The position numbers and the translations under genes are program-made. Shown here piece by piece: positions 1 to 7,571 of a stretch of DNA of 34,635 nt (position 1 is its first letter; each line of letters begins with the position of its first letter). Location: assembly GCF_029889805.1 (NCBI RefSeq), contig NZ_JARANT010000020.1:1-34635 (forward strand). Reading direction: 5' to 3'. The notes under the pieces are model-generated. The model did not search any database. It was not told the DNA's origin and saw only the letters and a list, made by a program, of their open reading frames with translations. This DNA is from Halorubrum sp. Boch-26 (GTDB lineage Archaea; Halobacteriota; Halobacteria; Halobacteriales; Haloferacaceae).

Positions 1-512
1 GCCGCACGGGCGAGATCTGGGCGGCGGACCACTACGCCATCGAGCCGGACGTCATCGCGGCCGCGAAGGCGTTACGGGTCGGCGCGACGATCTCCCGGTC
101 GGAGCTGTTCCCGTCGGAGAAGAACCGCCTCGGCTCCACGTTCGGCGGCGGCGACCTCCTCGGCTCGATGATGGGGGCGTTCACGCTGGAGGCGATCGAG
201 GAACACGACCTGCTGGCCAACGCGACTCGTCGGGGGCGGCAGGCGAAAGAACTCCTCCGCGACGACGCGCCCGGCACCGTCGTCGACGTCCGCGGCAAGG
301 GGCTGATGCTCGCGGTGGAGTTCGACACGCCGGAGCGTCGCTCCGCGGTCGTCGAGGCCGCCCTCGACCGCGGGCTCCTGACGCTCGGCTGCGGGAAGAA
401 GACGATCAGACTCTTACCGCCGCTCGACGCCACCGAACGCGAGATCGCGCTCGGAACCGGGATATTCCTCGACGCGATCGACGCCGTGAGCGCGAGCGCG
501 GCGGCGAACTGA
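1..512 (+). CDS. Class III PLP aminotransferase, C-terminal part (5' end outside window)
   Basis: The reading frame is open from the left edge (first whole codon at base 3) to a TGA at 510-512. It gives about 169 C-terminal residues of a class III (ornithine/acetylornithine/GABA-type) pyridoxal-phosphate aminotransferase. Visible marks are RTGEIWAADH, then EPDVIAAAKAL, whose lysine (codon 66-68) sits where the Schiff-base lysine of this family is, then the GSTFGGGDLLGS segment, and a small C-terminal domain with VRGKGLMLAVEF and IRLLPPL. The best guess is a GABA or 4-aminobutyrate-like transaminase, but substrate cannot be read from the C-terminal half. It lies upstream of a catabolic block that contains a second class III aminotransferase at 7941-9302, so it may serve the same or a related amine-degrading route. 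The family call is firm; the substrate is open. Confidence 0.85.
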   Translation, partial: RTGEIWAADHYAIEPDVIAAAKALRVGATISRSELFPSEKNRLGSTFGGGDLLGSMMGAFTLEAIEEHDLLANATRRGRQAKELLRDDAPGTVVDVRGKGLMLAVEFDTPERRSAVVEAALDRGLLTLGCGKKTIRLLPPLDATEREIALGTGIFLDAIDAVSASAAAN

Positions 513-751
513 CGGGCTGGAACCGGCAGGCGGGCTTCGCTGAAATCCTCCGCCGGTGAGACGTCCCGGCCCGTTTCGATTCGTGCGAGGGACTCGCGCG
601 TCGATCCGCCCTCCGATTTATTCGGCATCTCCGAAAAACGCCGTGCGAGATACGGAGGGCGCAGTCGGGACGACGGGCGCGTCCGTTTCGCGTTGACGTC
701 GCTCGGCTCTCCTCCGACTCGCGACCGCTATTCAGACCGGGAAGCGAGATA

Positions 752-874
752 TCAGGAGCGCAGCCACGCCAGCAGGCGGGCGGCCGGGCTGGTCACCGCC
801 TTGAGGTCTTCGGGTCGCGGGTTGTCTTTCAGTCGCTCGGGTCCGCTTTCGCGGTTCGTCTTATTAATATCCAT
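752..874 (-). CDS. 40-residue orphan mini-protein
   Basis: I do not recognise this gene. A minus-strand ATG at 872-874 opens 40 codons ending in TGA (752-754). The product starts MDINKTNRESG, has a charged middle (RLKDNPRPEDLK), and ends in a likely amphipathic helix (SPAARLLAWLRS). The reasons for calling it are its good haloarchaeal codon use in the body, a clean ATG, and its position directly downstream of the only strongly AT-rich stretch nearby (890-985). That stretch holds a TATA-like AAATTTCTTATCC on the minus strand about 27-33 bases before the ATG, which suits a leaderless transcript. It could be a small regulatory or membrane-binding peptide. The alternative is chance coding in an intergenic gap; conservation would decide. 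Confidence 0.5.
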   Translation of the reverse strand: MDINKTNRESGPERLKDNPRPEDLKAVTSPAARLLAWLRS

Positions 875-1152
875 TACGGTCAACGATTAGACCTACATAC
901 GGATAAGAAATTTGAATTCTTAATATATTCTCTCAGAAAGTACATTATATATTGATTTAATCATCACTATTTTTGAAGAACAGACGCACGACAGAGGAGC
1001 GCGGCGGCTACAGAGGGTGGGAACGCCGGGAGAGACTCGCTCGGCTTCGATGAGCGGTCCCCGTCAGCGATCGACCGCTCGGCGACGTCGCCGGCCGTCA
1101 CGCGCGGCGCGTCTTCCCCGCCGCCCGCGTCGCGGCGGTCGGGTCCCCCTCG
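875..1152. other. Gene-free stretch with an AT-rich core at 890-985
   Basis: The first hundred bases are very AT-rich for this genome (TTAATATATTC, ATTATATATTGATTTAATC) and are best read as the promoter and upstream region of the 40-residue gene at 752-874. The rest, to the end of the M20 gene, is GC-rich. It has open frames on both strands but none with a convincing start or protein character. No RNA gene or repeat was seen. Confidence 0.5.
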
Positions 1153-2475
1153 TCATTCGGGGTTCGGACCCGCGTCCGCGGGGATCTCCGCCCGCGGAAC
1201 GGGGTGGCGCCGTTCGAGGTCCCGAATCGCGCCGACGAGCACGTCCACGCCGTGCCGGAGGCTCCGCTCGTCGACGTCAAACGTCGGCGTGTGATGGCTC
1301 GTCGGGTGGTCGGTGCCGACGATGAGGTACGTCGCCAGCCCGCCCTCCTCTTGCACGCGCTCCATCAGGAACGTCGCGTCCTCGCTCGCGCCGAAGTCCG
1401 CCGCCGGGATCACGGTGTCGACGCCGTCGACGTCCTCGGCGATCTCGGTCACCAGCGCCTGCAGCTCCGGGTCGCTGTCCGCGCGCGGCGACTCGCTCAC
1501 CACGTCGACGGTCCCGCGACAGCCGTGCATCGTCGCCGCGGCGCGCACGGTGGTCTCGAACCGCTCTTTCATGTACTCCATCAGCTCGGTCGTCTCGCCG
1601 CGCGCCTCGGCCTCCATCTCCGCGCGCTCGGCGATGACGTTGCTCGCGGTGCCCGCCTGGGCCCAGCCGACGTTGACCCGCGTCATCCCGTCGGCGTGCC
1701 GGGCGATGCCGTACGCGTTGACGATCGCCGTCCCCATCGCCTGCATCGCGTTGTCGCCCTCGTTCGGCGCCTTCCCGGCGTGTGCAGAGGTCCCCTCGAT
1801 CGTCGCGTCCAAGTGCGCCATCGCCAGGGGCTTCTCGATTCCCGCGACCACCTCGCCCGTCGGGTGATCGAGCCCGACGTGGACGGCGAGCAGGTAGTCG
1901 AGGTCGTCCGCGAACCGGCTCTCGGCCATCGGGTGCCCGCCGCCGCCGGTCTCCTCGGCCGGCTGAAAGAAGACGACCAGCCGCCCGGCGAAGTCGCTCT
2001 CGGCGATCGCTTCCAGCACGGCGAGCCCCCACGTCATGTGGACGTCGTGACCGCAGGCGTGCATCGTCCCGTCGATCTCGGAGCGGTACCCCTCGTCGAC
2101 GGGGTCGTGGTCGGGGTCGGTCGACTCCTCGATGAACAGCCCGTCGATGTCGACGCGGAGCCCGATTGACGGGCCCTCGCCCCGGTCAAGCACGGCGACG
2201 CAGCCGGTGTTCCCGCCGGTCATGCGGTCGAGCAGCTCCGCGTCCGCGCCGCGGTCGCGGGCGCGCTCGATCCACGGAGTGAGGTCCGCTTCGGGGACGG
2301 CCATGCGGTCGGCCGGGTCGTACGCGTCCGGGCCGATCGCGAGCTCGTCGACGCCGATCGCCCGGATCTCCTCGGCGAGCGTCGCCGTCGTGAGGAACTC
2401 GCGCCACGCCGGCTCCGGGTGGCGGTGGAATCGTCGGCGGACGCTGGCGAGCCGATCGCGGATCGGTTCGTTCAT
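1153..2475 (-). CDS. M20 family amidohydrolase, candidate N-acetyl-diaminobutyrate deacetylase
   Basis: This is a 440-residue zinc-dependent amidohydrolase of the M20D type (aminoacylase/hippurate hydrolase-like), which removes acyl groups from N-acylated amino acids in the cytoplasm. The metal-site motifs are MHACGHDVHM (His and Asp ligands), FFQPAEETGGGG (the catalytic Glu pair), AVHVGLDHPTGEV, and the late SHHTP histidine. ATG at 2475 is chosen over longer in-frame extensions because the protein begins as its family does (MNEPIRDRLASVRRRFHRHPEPAWREF) and a TATA-like CGCTTAAGA lies 25-33 bases upstream. It is divergent from the D-2-hydroxyacid dehydrogenase and close to a DoeA-like ectoine hydrolase, so deacetylation of N-acetyl-2,4-diaminobutyrate (the DoeB step, which I recall being done by an M20 enzyme called DoeB2 in some bacteria) is a reasonable inference. 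Other acyl-amino acids remain possible. Confidence 0.88.
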   Translation of the reverse strand: MNEPIRDRLASVRRRFHRHPEPAWREFLTTATLAEEIRAIGVDELAIGPDAYDPADRMAVPEADLTPWIERARDRGADAELLDRMTGGNTGCVAVLDRGEGPSIGLRVDIDGLFIEESTDPDHDPVDEGYRSEIDGTMHACGHDVHMTWGLAVLEAIAESDFAGRLVVFFQPAEETGGGGHPMAESRFADDLDYLLAVHVGLDHPTGEVVAGIEKPLAMAHLDATIEGTSAHAGKAPNEGDNAMQAMGTAIVNAYGIARHADGMTRVNVGWAQAGTASNVIAERAEMEAEARGETTELMEYMKERFETTVRAAATMHGCRGTVDVVSESPRADSDPELQALVTEIAEDVDGVDTVIPAADFGASEDATFLMERVQEEGGLATYLIVGTDHPTSHHTPTFDVDERSLRHGVDVLVGAIRDLERRHPVPRAEIPADAGPNPE

Positions 2476-2497
2476 GCGAGTGGCTCTCTCACTCGAC

Positions 2498-2508
2498 CGT
2501 CTTAAGCG
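2498..2508 (-). promoter_or_regulatory. TATA-like element for the M20 gene
   Basis: On the minus strand this reads CGCTTAAGACG, centred about 28 bases before the ATG at 2475. That is the usual spacing for a haloarchaeal leaderless promoter. Confidence 0.5.
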
Positions 2509-2517
2509 TAGCTGATT

Positions 2518-2547
2518 GTACACAATTGTCGTGTACGTAGGGTACAC
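2518..2547. promoter_or_regulatory. Triple GTACAC half-site operator candidate
   Basis: GTACAC at 2518-2523, its reverse complement GTGTAC at 2531-2536, and GTACAC again at 2542-2547 form two overlapping dyads with 7- and 5-base spacers. They lie between the divergent M20 and D-2-hydroxyacid dehydrogenase genes, just upstream of the M20 TATA element. This is a plausible binding site for a dimeric regulator controlling both genes. Which protein binds is unknown. Confidence 0.5.
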
Positions 2548-2567
2548 AAAAAGCTAAGAATCCCCCT

Positions 2568-2600
2568 CGCGTTGATCCGTCAACGCGTCGTTTCGACGCG
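2568..2600 (+). promoter_or_regulatory. Two back-to-back perfect inverted repeats sharing CGCG
   Basis: CGCGTTGA-TCCG-TCAACGCG (2568-2587) is an 8-bp perfect stem with a 4-base loop. It overlaps CGCGTCG-TTT-CGACGCG (2584-2600), a 7-bp perfect stem with a 3-base loop. They share CGCG (2584-2587), so as RNA the full stems cannot both form. They end 10 bases before the ATG at 2611, so they could be an operator dyad at the transcription start or a leader hairpin switch. Confidence 0.5.
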
Positions 2601-2610
2601 CCCACCGCTC

Positions 2611-3588
2611 ATGAGCTCACACCAGACCGCCGACCCGGACGTCGTCGTGCTGCGGGAGGGAACCGAAGGACTGTCGATGGCGTCGTACGCGGACGCGCTC
2701 CGCGACCGGCTCCCGGACCGGACGGTCGCGCTCGCGCGGACGCCCGCCGAGGAGCGCGACCTCGTTCCGAAGGCCCGCGTCGTGACCGGCATCACGCTCG
2801 ACGCCGACCTCCTCGAGCGCGCCGACCGGCTGGAGCTGTTCGCGTGCACCTTCGCCGGCACCGACCACGTCCCGACCGACGCGCTGCGCGAGCACGGCGT
2901 GACGGTGACGAACGCGGGCGGCATCCACGCGCCGGGGATCGCCGAGCAGTCGATCGCCAACATGCTCGTGTTCGCGCGGGACCTCCACGAGGGGTTCCGC
3001 CGGAAGGCGAACGGCGAGTGGCGCCACTTCCAGTCGCGCGAGTTCACCGACAGCACGGTCACCGTCGTGGGCCTCGGCTCGATCGGTCAGGCGGTCGTCC
3101 AGCGGCTCGCCGGGTTCGAGGTGGAGACGATCGGGATCCGCTACACGCCGGAGAAGGGCGGCCCCACGGACGAGGTGCTGGGCTTCGACGACGACGATAT
3201 CCACGCGGCGTTCGCCCGGAGCGACTACGTCGTGCTCGCGTGCCCGCTGAACGATCTGACTCGCGGGATGGTCGGCGAGGCGGAGCTGGCGACCCTCCCG
3301 CCGAACGCGGTCGTCGTCAACGCGGCCCGCGGCGGGCTCGTCGACACCGACGCGCTCGTCTCTGCGCTCCAGACCGAGAGCATCCGCGGGGCCGCGCTCG
3401 ACGTGACCGACCCCGAGCCGCTCCCGTCGGACCACGTCCTCTGGGACTTGGAGAACTGCCTGATCACCCCGCACACCGGCGGCCACACGCCCAAGCACTG
3501 GGACCGGCTGGCCGCCATCGTCGCGGACAACGTCGCGGCGCTCGACGCGGGCGAGGAGCTGGAGAACGCGGTGGTCACGCCGGACTAA
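2611..3588 (+). CDS. D-isomer specific 2-hydroxyacid dehydrogenase
   Basis: This 325-residue NAD(P)-dependent D-2-hydroxyacid dehydrogenase interconverts a 2-oxoacid and a D-2-hydroxyacid in the cytoplasm. The Rossmann dinucleotide loop is VVGLGSIGQ (G154-x-G156-xx-G159). The catalytic trio is visible as R240 (NAARGG), E269 (DPEPLP) and H288 (TPHTGGH), and overall length matches the family. ATG at 2611 is preferred over an in-frame TTG at 2572 because the latter would add a residue run atypical of the family and runs through the inverted repeats at 2568-2600. It is divergent from the M20 amidohydrolase with about 135 bases of shared control region, and convergent with the DoeA-like gene. Its substrate cannot be told; the neighbourhood suggests a 2-oxoacid or hydroxyacid arising in amino-acid or compatible-solute breakdown. 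Confidence 0.9.
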   Translation: MSSHQTADPDVVVLREGTEGLSMASYADALRDRLPDRTVALARTPAEERDLVPKARVVTGITLDADLLERADRLELFACTFAGTDHVPTDALREHGVTVTNAGGIHAPGIAEQSIANMLVFARDLHEGFRRKANGEWRHFQSREFTDSTVTVVGLGSIGQAVVQRLAGFEVETIGIRYTPEKGGPTDEVLGFDDDDIHAAFARSDYVVLACPLNDLTRGMVGEAELATLPPNAVVVNAARGGLVDTDALVSALQTESIRGAALDVTDPEPLPSDHVLWDLENCLITPHTGGHTPKHWDRLAAIVADNVAALDAGEELENAVVTPD

Positions 3589-3612
3589 GAGGGCCGACCG
3601 CGGAGAGCCCGG

Positions 3613-4794
3613 TCAGGTCGTGAACAGCTCGCGGGGGAACTCGGCCAGCGCCTCCGCACCCGTGGACGTGACGCGGAACGTCTCGCTGATCTCCATGCCG
3701 ACCTCGGAGGTCCAGATGCCGGGGATCATGTGGAACGTCATGTTCTCCTTGAGGACCGTCTCGTCGTTCGGCCGGATGCTCGCGGTGTGCTCGCCCCAGT
3801 CCGGCGGGTAGCCGAGCCCCATCGAGTAGCCGATGCGGTCCTCCTTCTCGATCCCGTACTGCTCGATCGTGGACCGCCACGCCTCCTCGACGCTCTCGCA
3901 GGTGACGCCGGGCTCCGCGGCGTCGAGTGCGGCCTCCAGCCCCTCGACGACGATATCTGCGGTCTCTTGCAGTTCGGCCGGCGGGTCGCCGACGAACGTC
4001 GTCCGCGCCAGCGGCGAGTGGTAGCGGTGCCGGCAGCCCGAGAGCTCGATGATCACCGGGTCGCCCTCCTCGTACCGCCGGTCCGTCCACGTCAGGTGGG
4101 GCGTCCCCGTGTGGTCGCCCGACGGCATCAACGGGACGATCGCCGGATAGTCGCCGCCGTACTCGTCCGTTCCGTCGATCAGCTGCCGGTAGATGGCGGA
4201 GGCGACCTCGTACTCGGGGACGCCCTCCCCGACCGCGTCGAGGCCGGCGCGCATGGCGTTCTCGGAGATCCGGGCGGCCTGCCGCATGTACTCCAGCTCC
4301 CGGTCCGACTTCTCGACCCGGATCCAGCCGACGAGCAGCGTCGCGTCCGCGAACTCGGCGTCCGGGAGGTTTCCCTGCAGTCTGGTGTACGACTTCGCGG
4401 TGAAGTAGGCGGCGTCCATCTCCAGCCCGACCCGCCCGTCCGCGACGCCCAGCTCCTCGAGGACGCCGGCGACGTAATCCATCGGGTGGAGGTCGCGCGG
4501 CGACTGCACGTGGTCGTCGCTGTACGCGCGGATGCTGTCCTCGGAGAGGTGCGTCGTCGCCCGCGCGCCGTCCTCGTCCATGTCGCGGCCGATCCAGATC
4601 GGTTCGTCGCGGTCGGGCGTGACCACGACCGCCTGATGGACGTAAAACGACCAGCCGTCGTAGCCGGTCAGGTAGTTCATGTTCGCCGGGTCGGCGACGA
4701 CGATCGCGTCGAGGTTCCGCTCGCGTAACCGCTCTTTCGTCCGGGCCAGCCGCCGCTCGTACTCGGCCTCGTCGAAAATGTGTTCTCGTGGCAT
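3613..4794 (-). CDS. doeA: M24-fold ectoine hydrolase-like protein (DoeA/EutD type)
   Basis: This 393-residue creatinase/aminopeptidase-fold (M24) protein has an N-terminal creatinase domain (about 1-155) and a C-terminal pita-bread domain. It resembles ectoine hydrolase DoeA/EutD, which opens the ectoine ring to N-acetyl-2,4-diaminobutyrate, more than Xaa-Pro peptidases. The telling segments are YLTGYDGWSFYVHQAVVV, HPMDYVAGVL, GGDYPAIVPLMPSG, PHLTWTD and GYPPDWGEHT. Two residues where peptidases hold metal-binding Asp are changed: E250 (VIIELSG) replaces the first, and the second falls at HSPLAR with no Asp. As I recall, EutD works through a covalent glutamate intermediate rather than a metal centre. 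ATG at 4794 gives the family-like start MPREHIFDEAEYERRL; about 100 further in-frame upstream codons look non-coding and overlap the AOR promoter. The subfamily match is by memory and needs a search. Confidence 0.8.
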   Translation of the reverse strand: MPREHIFDEAEYERRLARTKERLRERNLDAIVVADPANMNYLTGYDGWSFYVHQAVVVTPDRDEPIWIGRDMDEDGARATTHLSEDSIRAYSDDHVQSPRDLHPMDYVAGVLEELGVADGRVGLEMDAAYFTAKSYTRLQGNLPDAEFADATLLVGWIRVEKSDRELEYMRQAARISENAMRAGLDAVGEGVPEYEVASAIYRQLIDGTDEYGGDYPAIVPLMPSGDHTGTPHLTWTDRRYEEGDPVIIELSGCRHRYHSPLARTTFVGDPPAELQETADIVVEGLEAALDAAEPGVTCESVEEAWRSTIEQYGIEKEDRIGYSMGLGYPPDWGEHTASIRPNDETVLKENMTFHMIPGIWTSEVGMEISETFRVTSTGAEALAEFPRELFTT

Positions 4795-5026
4795 GATAAC
4801 AGGGCGTCTACGGAGGCGATCAGCCAGCAGCAGCATAAATTTATCGTGTAGATTGGAAACACATACTGTGTACGCATTGCGCCGCGGCTCCACCGTATTC
4901 GCGAAGCATCGCTTCGTCGTATCGAGGAGCGCCGCCGCGCAGAACGACCTTTCAGGACCCGAAATTCCTCTCCCATTCGTTCCTTTTGGATCGGGATTTT
5001 TGTACTGCGTTCCCGGACGATCGGAC
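4795..5026. promoter_or_regulatory. Divergent control region between the DoeA-like gene and the AOR gene
   Basis: It contains the 10-bp palindrome ATAAATTTAT near 4835-4844, a possible TATA for the minus-strand gene. It also has one GTGTAC (4868-4873), a perfect inverted repeat CGAAGC-ATC-GCTTCG (4902-4916), and a TATA-like TTTTTGTA (4996-5003) about 27 bases before the AOR start at 5027. The GTGTAC matches the half-site repeated three times at 2518-2547, but one hexamer alone is weak evidence. Confidence 0.5.
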
Positions 5027-6694
5027 ATGCTACACAGTACCGGGCCGCTGCTCTCGATCGACGTCGGCGAGCGGGCGGCGTCCGAGACGGACATCACGGC
5101 GGTTCAGGAGCGATACATCGGTGGACGGGGCGTGGCGACGCGTCTCGCGCACGAGCGGATCCCGTTCGACGCGGACCCGCTCGGCCCCGAGAACCGCGCC
5201 GTGTTCACCACCGGACCGATGCAGGCGTCCCAGATGAGCTTCACGGGGCGGACCAACTGCACCGCGCTCTCGCCGCTGACCGACGGGCTCCTCTCGTCGA
5301 ACGCCGGCGGCTTCGTGTCGCGCCACCTCGCGGCGACGGGGTACGGCGCGATCGAACTGGCCGGCGCGAGCGACGAACTGGTCGCCGTCCACGTGCGCGA
5401 CGACGGGGTCGAGTTCGAAGCCGTGCCGGAGCTCGCCGGAGCGACCGTCTCGGAGACGACCGCTTATCTGGAGGCCGAACGAGACGTCTCCAGCGAGCAG
5501 ACGGCGGTCATCGGTCCCGCCGGCGAGCACGAGGTCCGGTTCGCGTCGGTCATGACGACCGAGGAGCGCGCGTTCGGCCGCGGCGGGCTGGGCGCGGTCC
5601 TCGGCTCGAAGAACGTCAAGGCCGTCACGTTCGGCGGCGACTCGGCGCCAGATCTCTCGATCGACGCGACCGCCGACGAGATTCACCGCGAGGCAGCCAC
5701 CGAGGACCACATCATGAAAGAGCAGGGGACGGTCGCGGTGATGGACTTGGCCAACGAGATGGACGGGCTGCCGTCGTACTACTTCTCGGAGCGCTCTTTC
5801 GAGGGCGTCGAGGGGATCAACGGCGCCGCCGTCGCGGAGAAGAAGTACAAGAAGGCGACGTGCTCGGCGTGCGCGTTCGCCTGCAAGCTCCCGACCCGTG
5901 ACGAGGCCCGCGGCGTGGAGACCGAGGGCCCGGAGTTCGAGGTGGCGATGGCGTTCGGCTCGAACTCCGGGGTCGACGACATCGTCGACGTGATGGAGTC
6001 GAACCGATTGTGTGACGAGTACGGGCTCGACGCGATCTCCGCGGGCAACACGATCGCCGCGTACCTCGACGCCGAAGACGAGTTCGGCAATCGCGAACTC
6101 ATCTGGGAGCTCGTCGAACAGATCGCTCACCGCGACGGGGTGGGCGACCGGCTCGCGGAGGGGATCGGCCGGATACACGACGAGCTCGGCGTGGGGAACT
6201 GGTCGGTGAAGAACATGGACTTCGCGGCCCACGAGGGGCGACTCCTCCACGGGCAGGCCCTCTCGTACGCGGTCGCGAACCGCGGCGCGGACCACATGTA
6301 CGCGACGTTCTACTCCGTGGAGTACCCCTTGGTCGAGGAAGAGGACGCCATGGAGCCCGCGGGGTTCGAGGGGAAGGCCGAACGGCTCGTGCAGCGCGAG
6401 GACCTGATGGCGCTCAACGACAGCGGCGTCGTCTGTAAGTTCTCCCGCGACTTCATGACGCCCGAGCGCTACGAGCTGCTGTTCGACGCCGACTTCGAGG
6501 AGCTGCTCGCGGCGGGTGCACGGACCGTGACCTTAGAGCGCCACTTCAACAACCGGCGCGGGATCGACGGCGACGACGACCGGCTCCCGTACGAGGACGA
6601 ACTCCCCGGACTCGACGACGCCATCGACTCGTACTACGAGCTCCGTGGGTGGAACGAGGACGGCACGGTGCCCGAATCGGCGCTGCCGGTGTAG
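5027..6694 (+). CDS. Aldehyde:ferredoxin oxidoreductase family tungstoenzyme
   Basis: This 555-residue protein of the AOR family uses a tungsten (or molybdenum) bis-pterin site and one 4Fe-4S cluster to oxidise an aldehyde to its carboxylic acid, passing electrons to ferredoxin. The N-terminal pterin-binding domain has YIGGRGVATRLAHE and GPENRAVFTTGPM, followed by RGGLGAVLGSKNVKAV. The cluster ligands are C279, C282 and C286 (CSACAFAC) with the late C470 (SGVVCKFSRDF), exactly the CxxCxxxC...C layout. ATG at 5027 is chosen because the family begins here (LLSIDVGERA) and a TATA element sits about 27 bases upstream, implying a leaderless mRNA; the longer in-frame extension runs into the divergent gene. 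It is divergent from the DoeA-like gene, so aspartate semialdehyde from diaminobutyrate transamination is a candidate substrate by inference. No cofactor-biosynthesis gene is nearby. Confidence 0.92.
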   Translation: MLHSTGPLLSIDVGERAASETDITAVQERYIGGRGVATRLAHERIPFDADPLGPENRAVFTTGPMQASQMSFTGRTNCTALSPLTDGLLSSNAGGFVSRHLAATGYGAIELAGASDELVAVHVRDDGVEFEAVPELAGATVSETTAYLEAERDVSSEQTAVIGPAGEHEVRFASVMTTEERAFGRGGLGAVLGSKNVKAVTFGGDSAPDLSIDATADEIHREAATEDHIMKEQGTVAVMDLANEMDGLPSYYFSERSFEGVEGINGAAVAEKKYKKATCSACAFACKLPTRDEARGVETEGPEFEVAMAFGSNSGVDDIVDVMESNRLCDEYGLDAISAGNTIAAYLDAEDEFGNRELIWELVEQIAHRDGVGDRLAEGIGRIHDELGVGNWSVKNMDFAAHEGRLLHGQALSYAVANRGADHMYATFYSVEYPLVEEEDAMEPAGFEGKAERLVQREDLMALNDSGVVCKFSRDFMTPERYELLFDADFEELLAAGARTVTLERHFNNRRGIDGDDDRLPYEDELPGLDDAIDSYYELRGWNEDGTVPESALPV

Positions 6695-7067
6695 GGCGTA
6701 CGCGCTGCCCGATTACGGCACGCTGGACTCTGTTGACACCCTCCCTTTCAGACGCACCGCAGCGTGAAACAGCCGGCGTCAACCGGTCCGAAGTGACCAC
6801 CAATGGTGCTACCAGACCGAAGAGGTGGTTCTGTAGCCGTGCGAGATACACTGCGCGTATTCAGCAGGAGGCGCCGGTGGTACTGAATGTTGTTCGGATT
6901 GGGTAGTACAGAGGTCGTATACACTGCCAGCCACTGAATGTACAGTTTCCGATGCTTACGGCTTGCATACATAGACTACGATACTTGATCGCAATATATG
7001 ATGCTCCTCGTTTTGGAAAATTGGGAATGAGTGTAATGTTCAAATCCACAAACAGATTATATCGCAT
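6695..7067. other. Gene-free stretch with a long imperfect hairpin, grading into AT-rich DNA
   Basis: No gene is supported. An imperfect nested inverted repeat at 6732-6783 (outer arms GTTGACACC and GGCGTCAAC, inner arms TTTCA..CGC and GCGTGAAA) lies just after the AOR gene. It could be a terminator, a relic of an insertion, or a binding site. From about 6890 the base composition becomes AT-rich up to about 7300, unlike the flanks. The short frames here have no protein-like character. Confidence 0.5.
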
Positions 7068-7322
7068 ATGGAGGAGACCGTCAGCGACACTATCACCGAA
7101 ATCATACGATGGTATGATATCGCCGTTCTCGGTGGGATCTTTATCATCGTTATCTCTGTATCTGCTATCGCCGGTGAGACGACTCCGTCTAATCTCTTGG
7201 ATATCTTTTCGGTGTCATTAATTATATATGGTTTAATATATATTTTTATAGGTTTATTCGGGGACTTTTTCATCGAGTTGGGACACCGCTCCGAGACACG
7301 AATTTTGGACGGCTATCGATGA
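7068..7322 (+). CDS. Small two-helix membrane protein, unknown
   Basis: I do not recognise this 84-residue protein. After an acidic N-terminus (MEETVSDTITEIIRWYD) come two hydrophobic segments, about residues 18-35 (IAVLGGIFIIVISVSAIA) and 46-66 (IFSVSLIIYGLIYIFIGLFG). A short polar C-terminus (ELGHRSETRILDGYR) follows. It is most likely a small integral membrane protein with both ends on the same side. Its codons are markedly AT-richer than those of the neighbours (runs such as TTAATTATATATGG), as is the surrounding islet 6890-7620. That fits recent acquisition or a locus exempt from the GC bias. No partner gene is adjacent, and no clear ribosome binding site or TATA fixes the start, so the ATG at 7068 is by length only. 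Confidence 0.6.
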   Translation: MEETVSDTITEIIRWYDIAVLGGIFIIVISVSAIAGETTPSNLLDIFSVSLIIYGLIYIFIGLFGDFFIELGHRSETRILDGYR

Positions 7323-7571
7323 GTCGAGCCGAGAGCGTTGGACCGAACAGTCACAACACCCACTTCCACTCGTCACAATCTCTGTCGCTCCAGTAGCGAC
7401 TCTTGGTGCGGACACATCGAAGGTATCATACGACGCTTCACAAGGTCTCGTTTCTAACCGAGATATGTGAATTAACCGTTCGGTGAAGTCTGCGTACAGA
7501 TGGGTCGGTTCAGAGTCTTTTCTTCGAGATCTGATACAAGGATTGAAGTCAAACGGTAGTATTGATGTTTT

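Noticed and set aside
1204-2169. Long plus-strand frame opposite the M20 gene
   Set aside because: It is the antisense shadow of a gene with intact metal-site motifs; its product is His/Arg/Val-rich with no motif.
4679-5026. Longer N-terminus for the AOR protein
   Set aside because: It would run antisense over the DoeA-like gene, and the TATA element fits the ATG at 5027.
4795-5097. Longer N-terminus for the DoeA-like protein
   Set aside because: The extra 101 residues would overlap the AOR promoter and start, and the family begins at the downstream ATG.
6649-6972. Transposase remnant after the AOR gene
   Set aside because: Short frames on both strands show no transposase motif; only the inverted repeat is supported.
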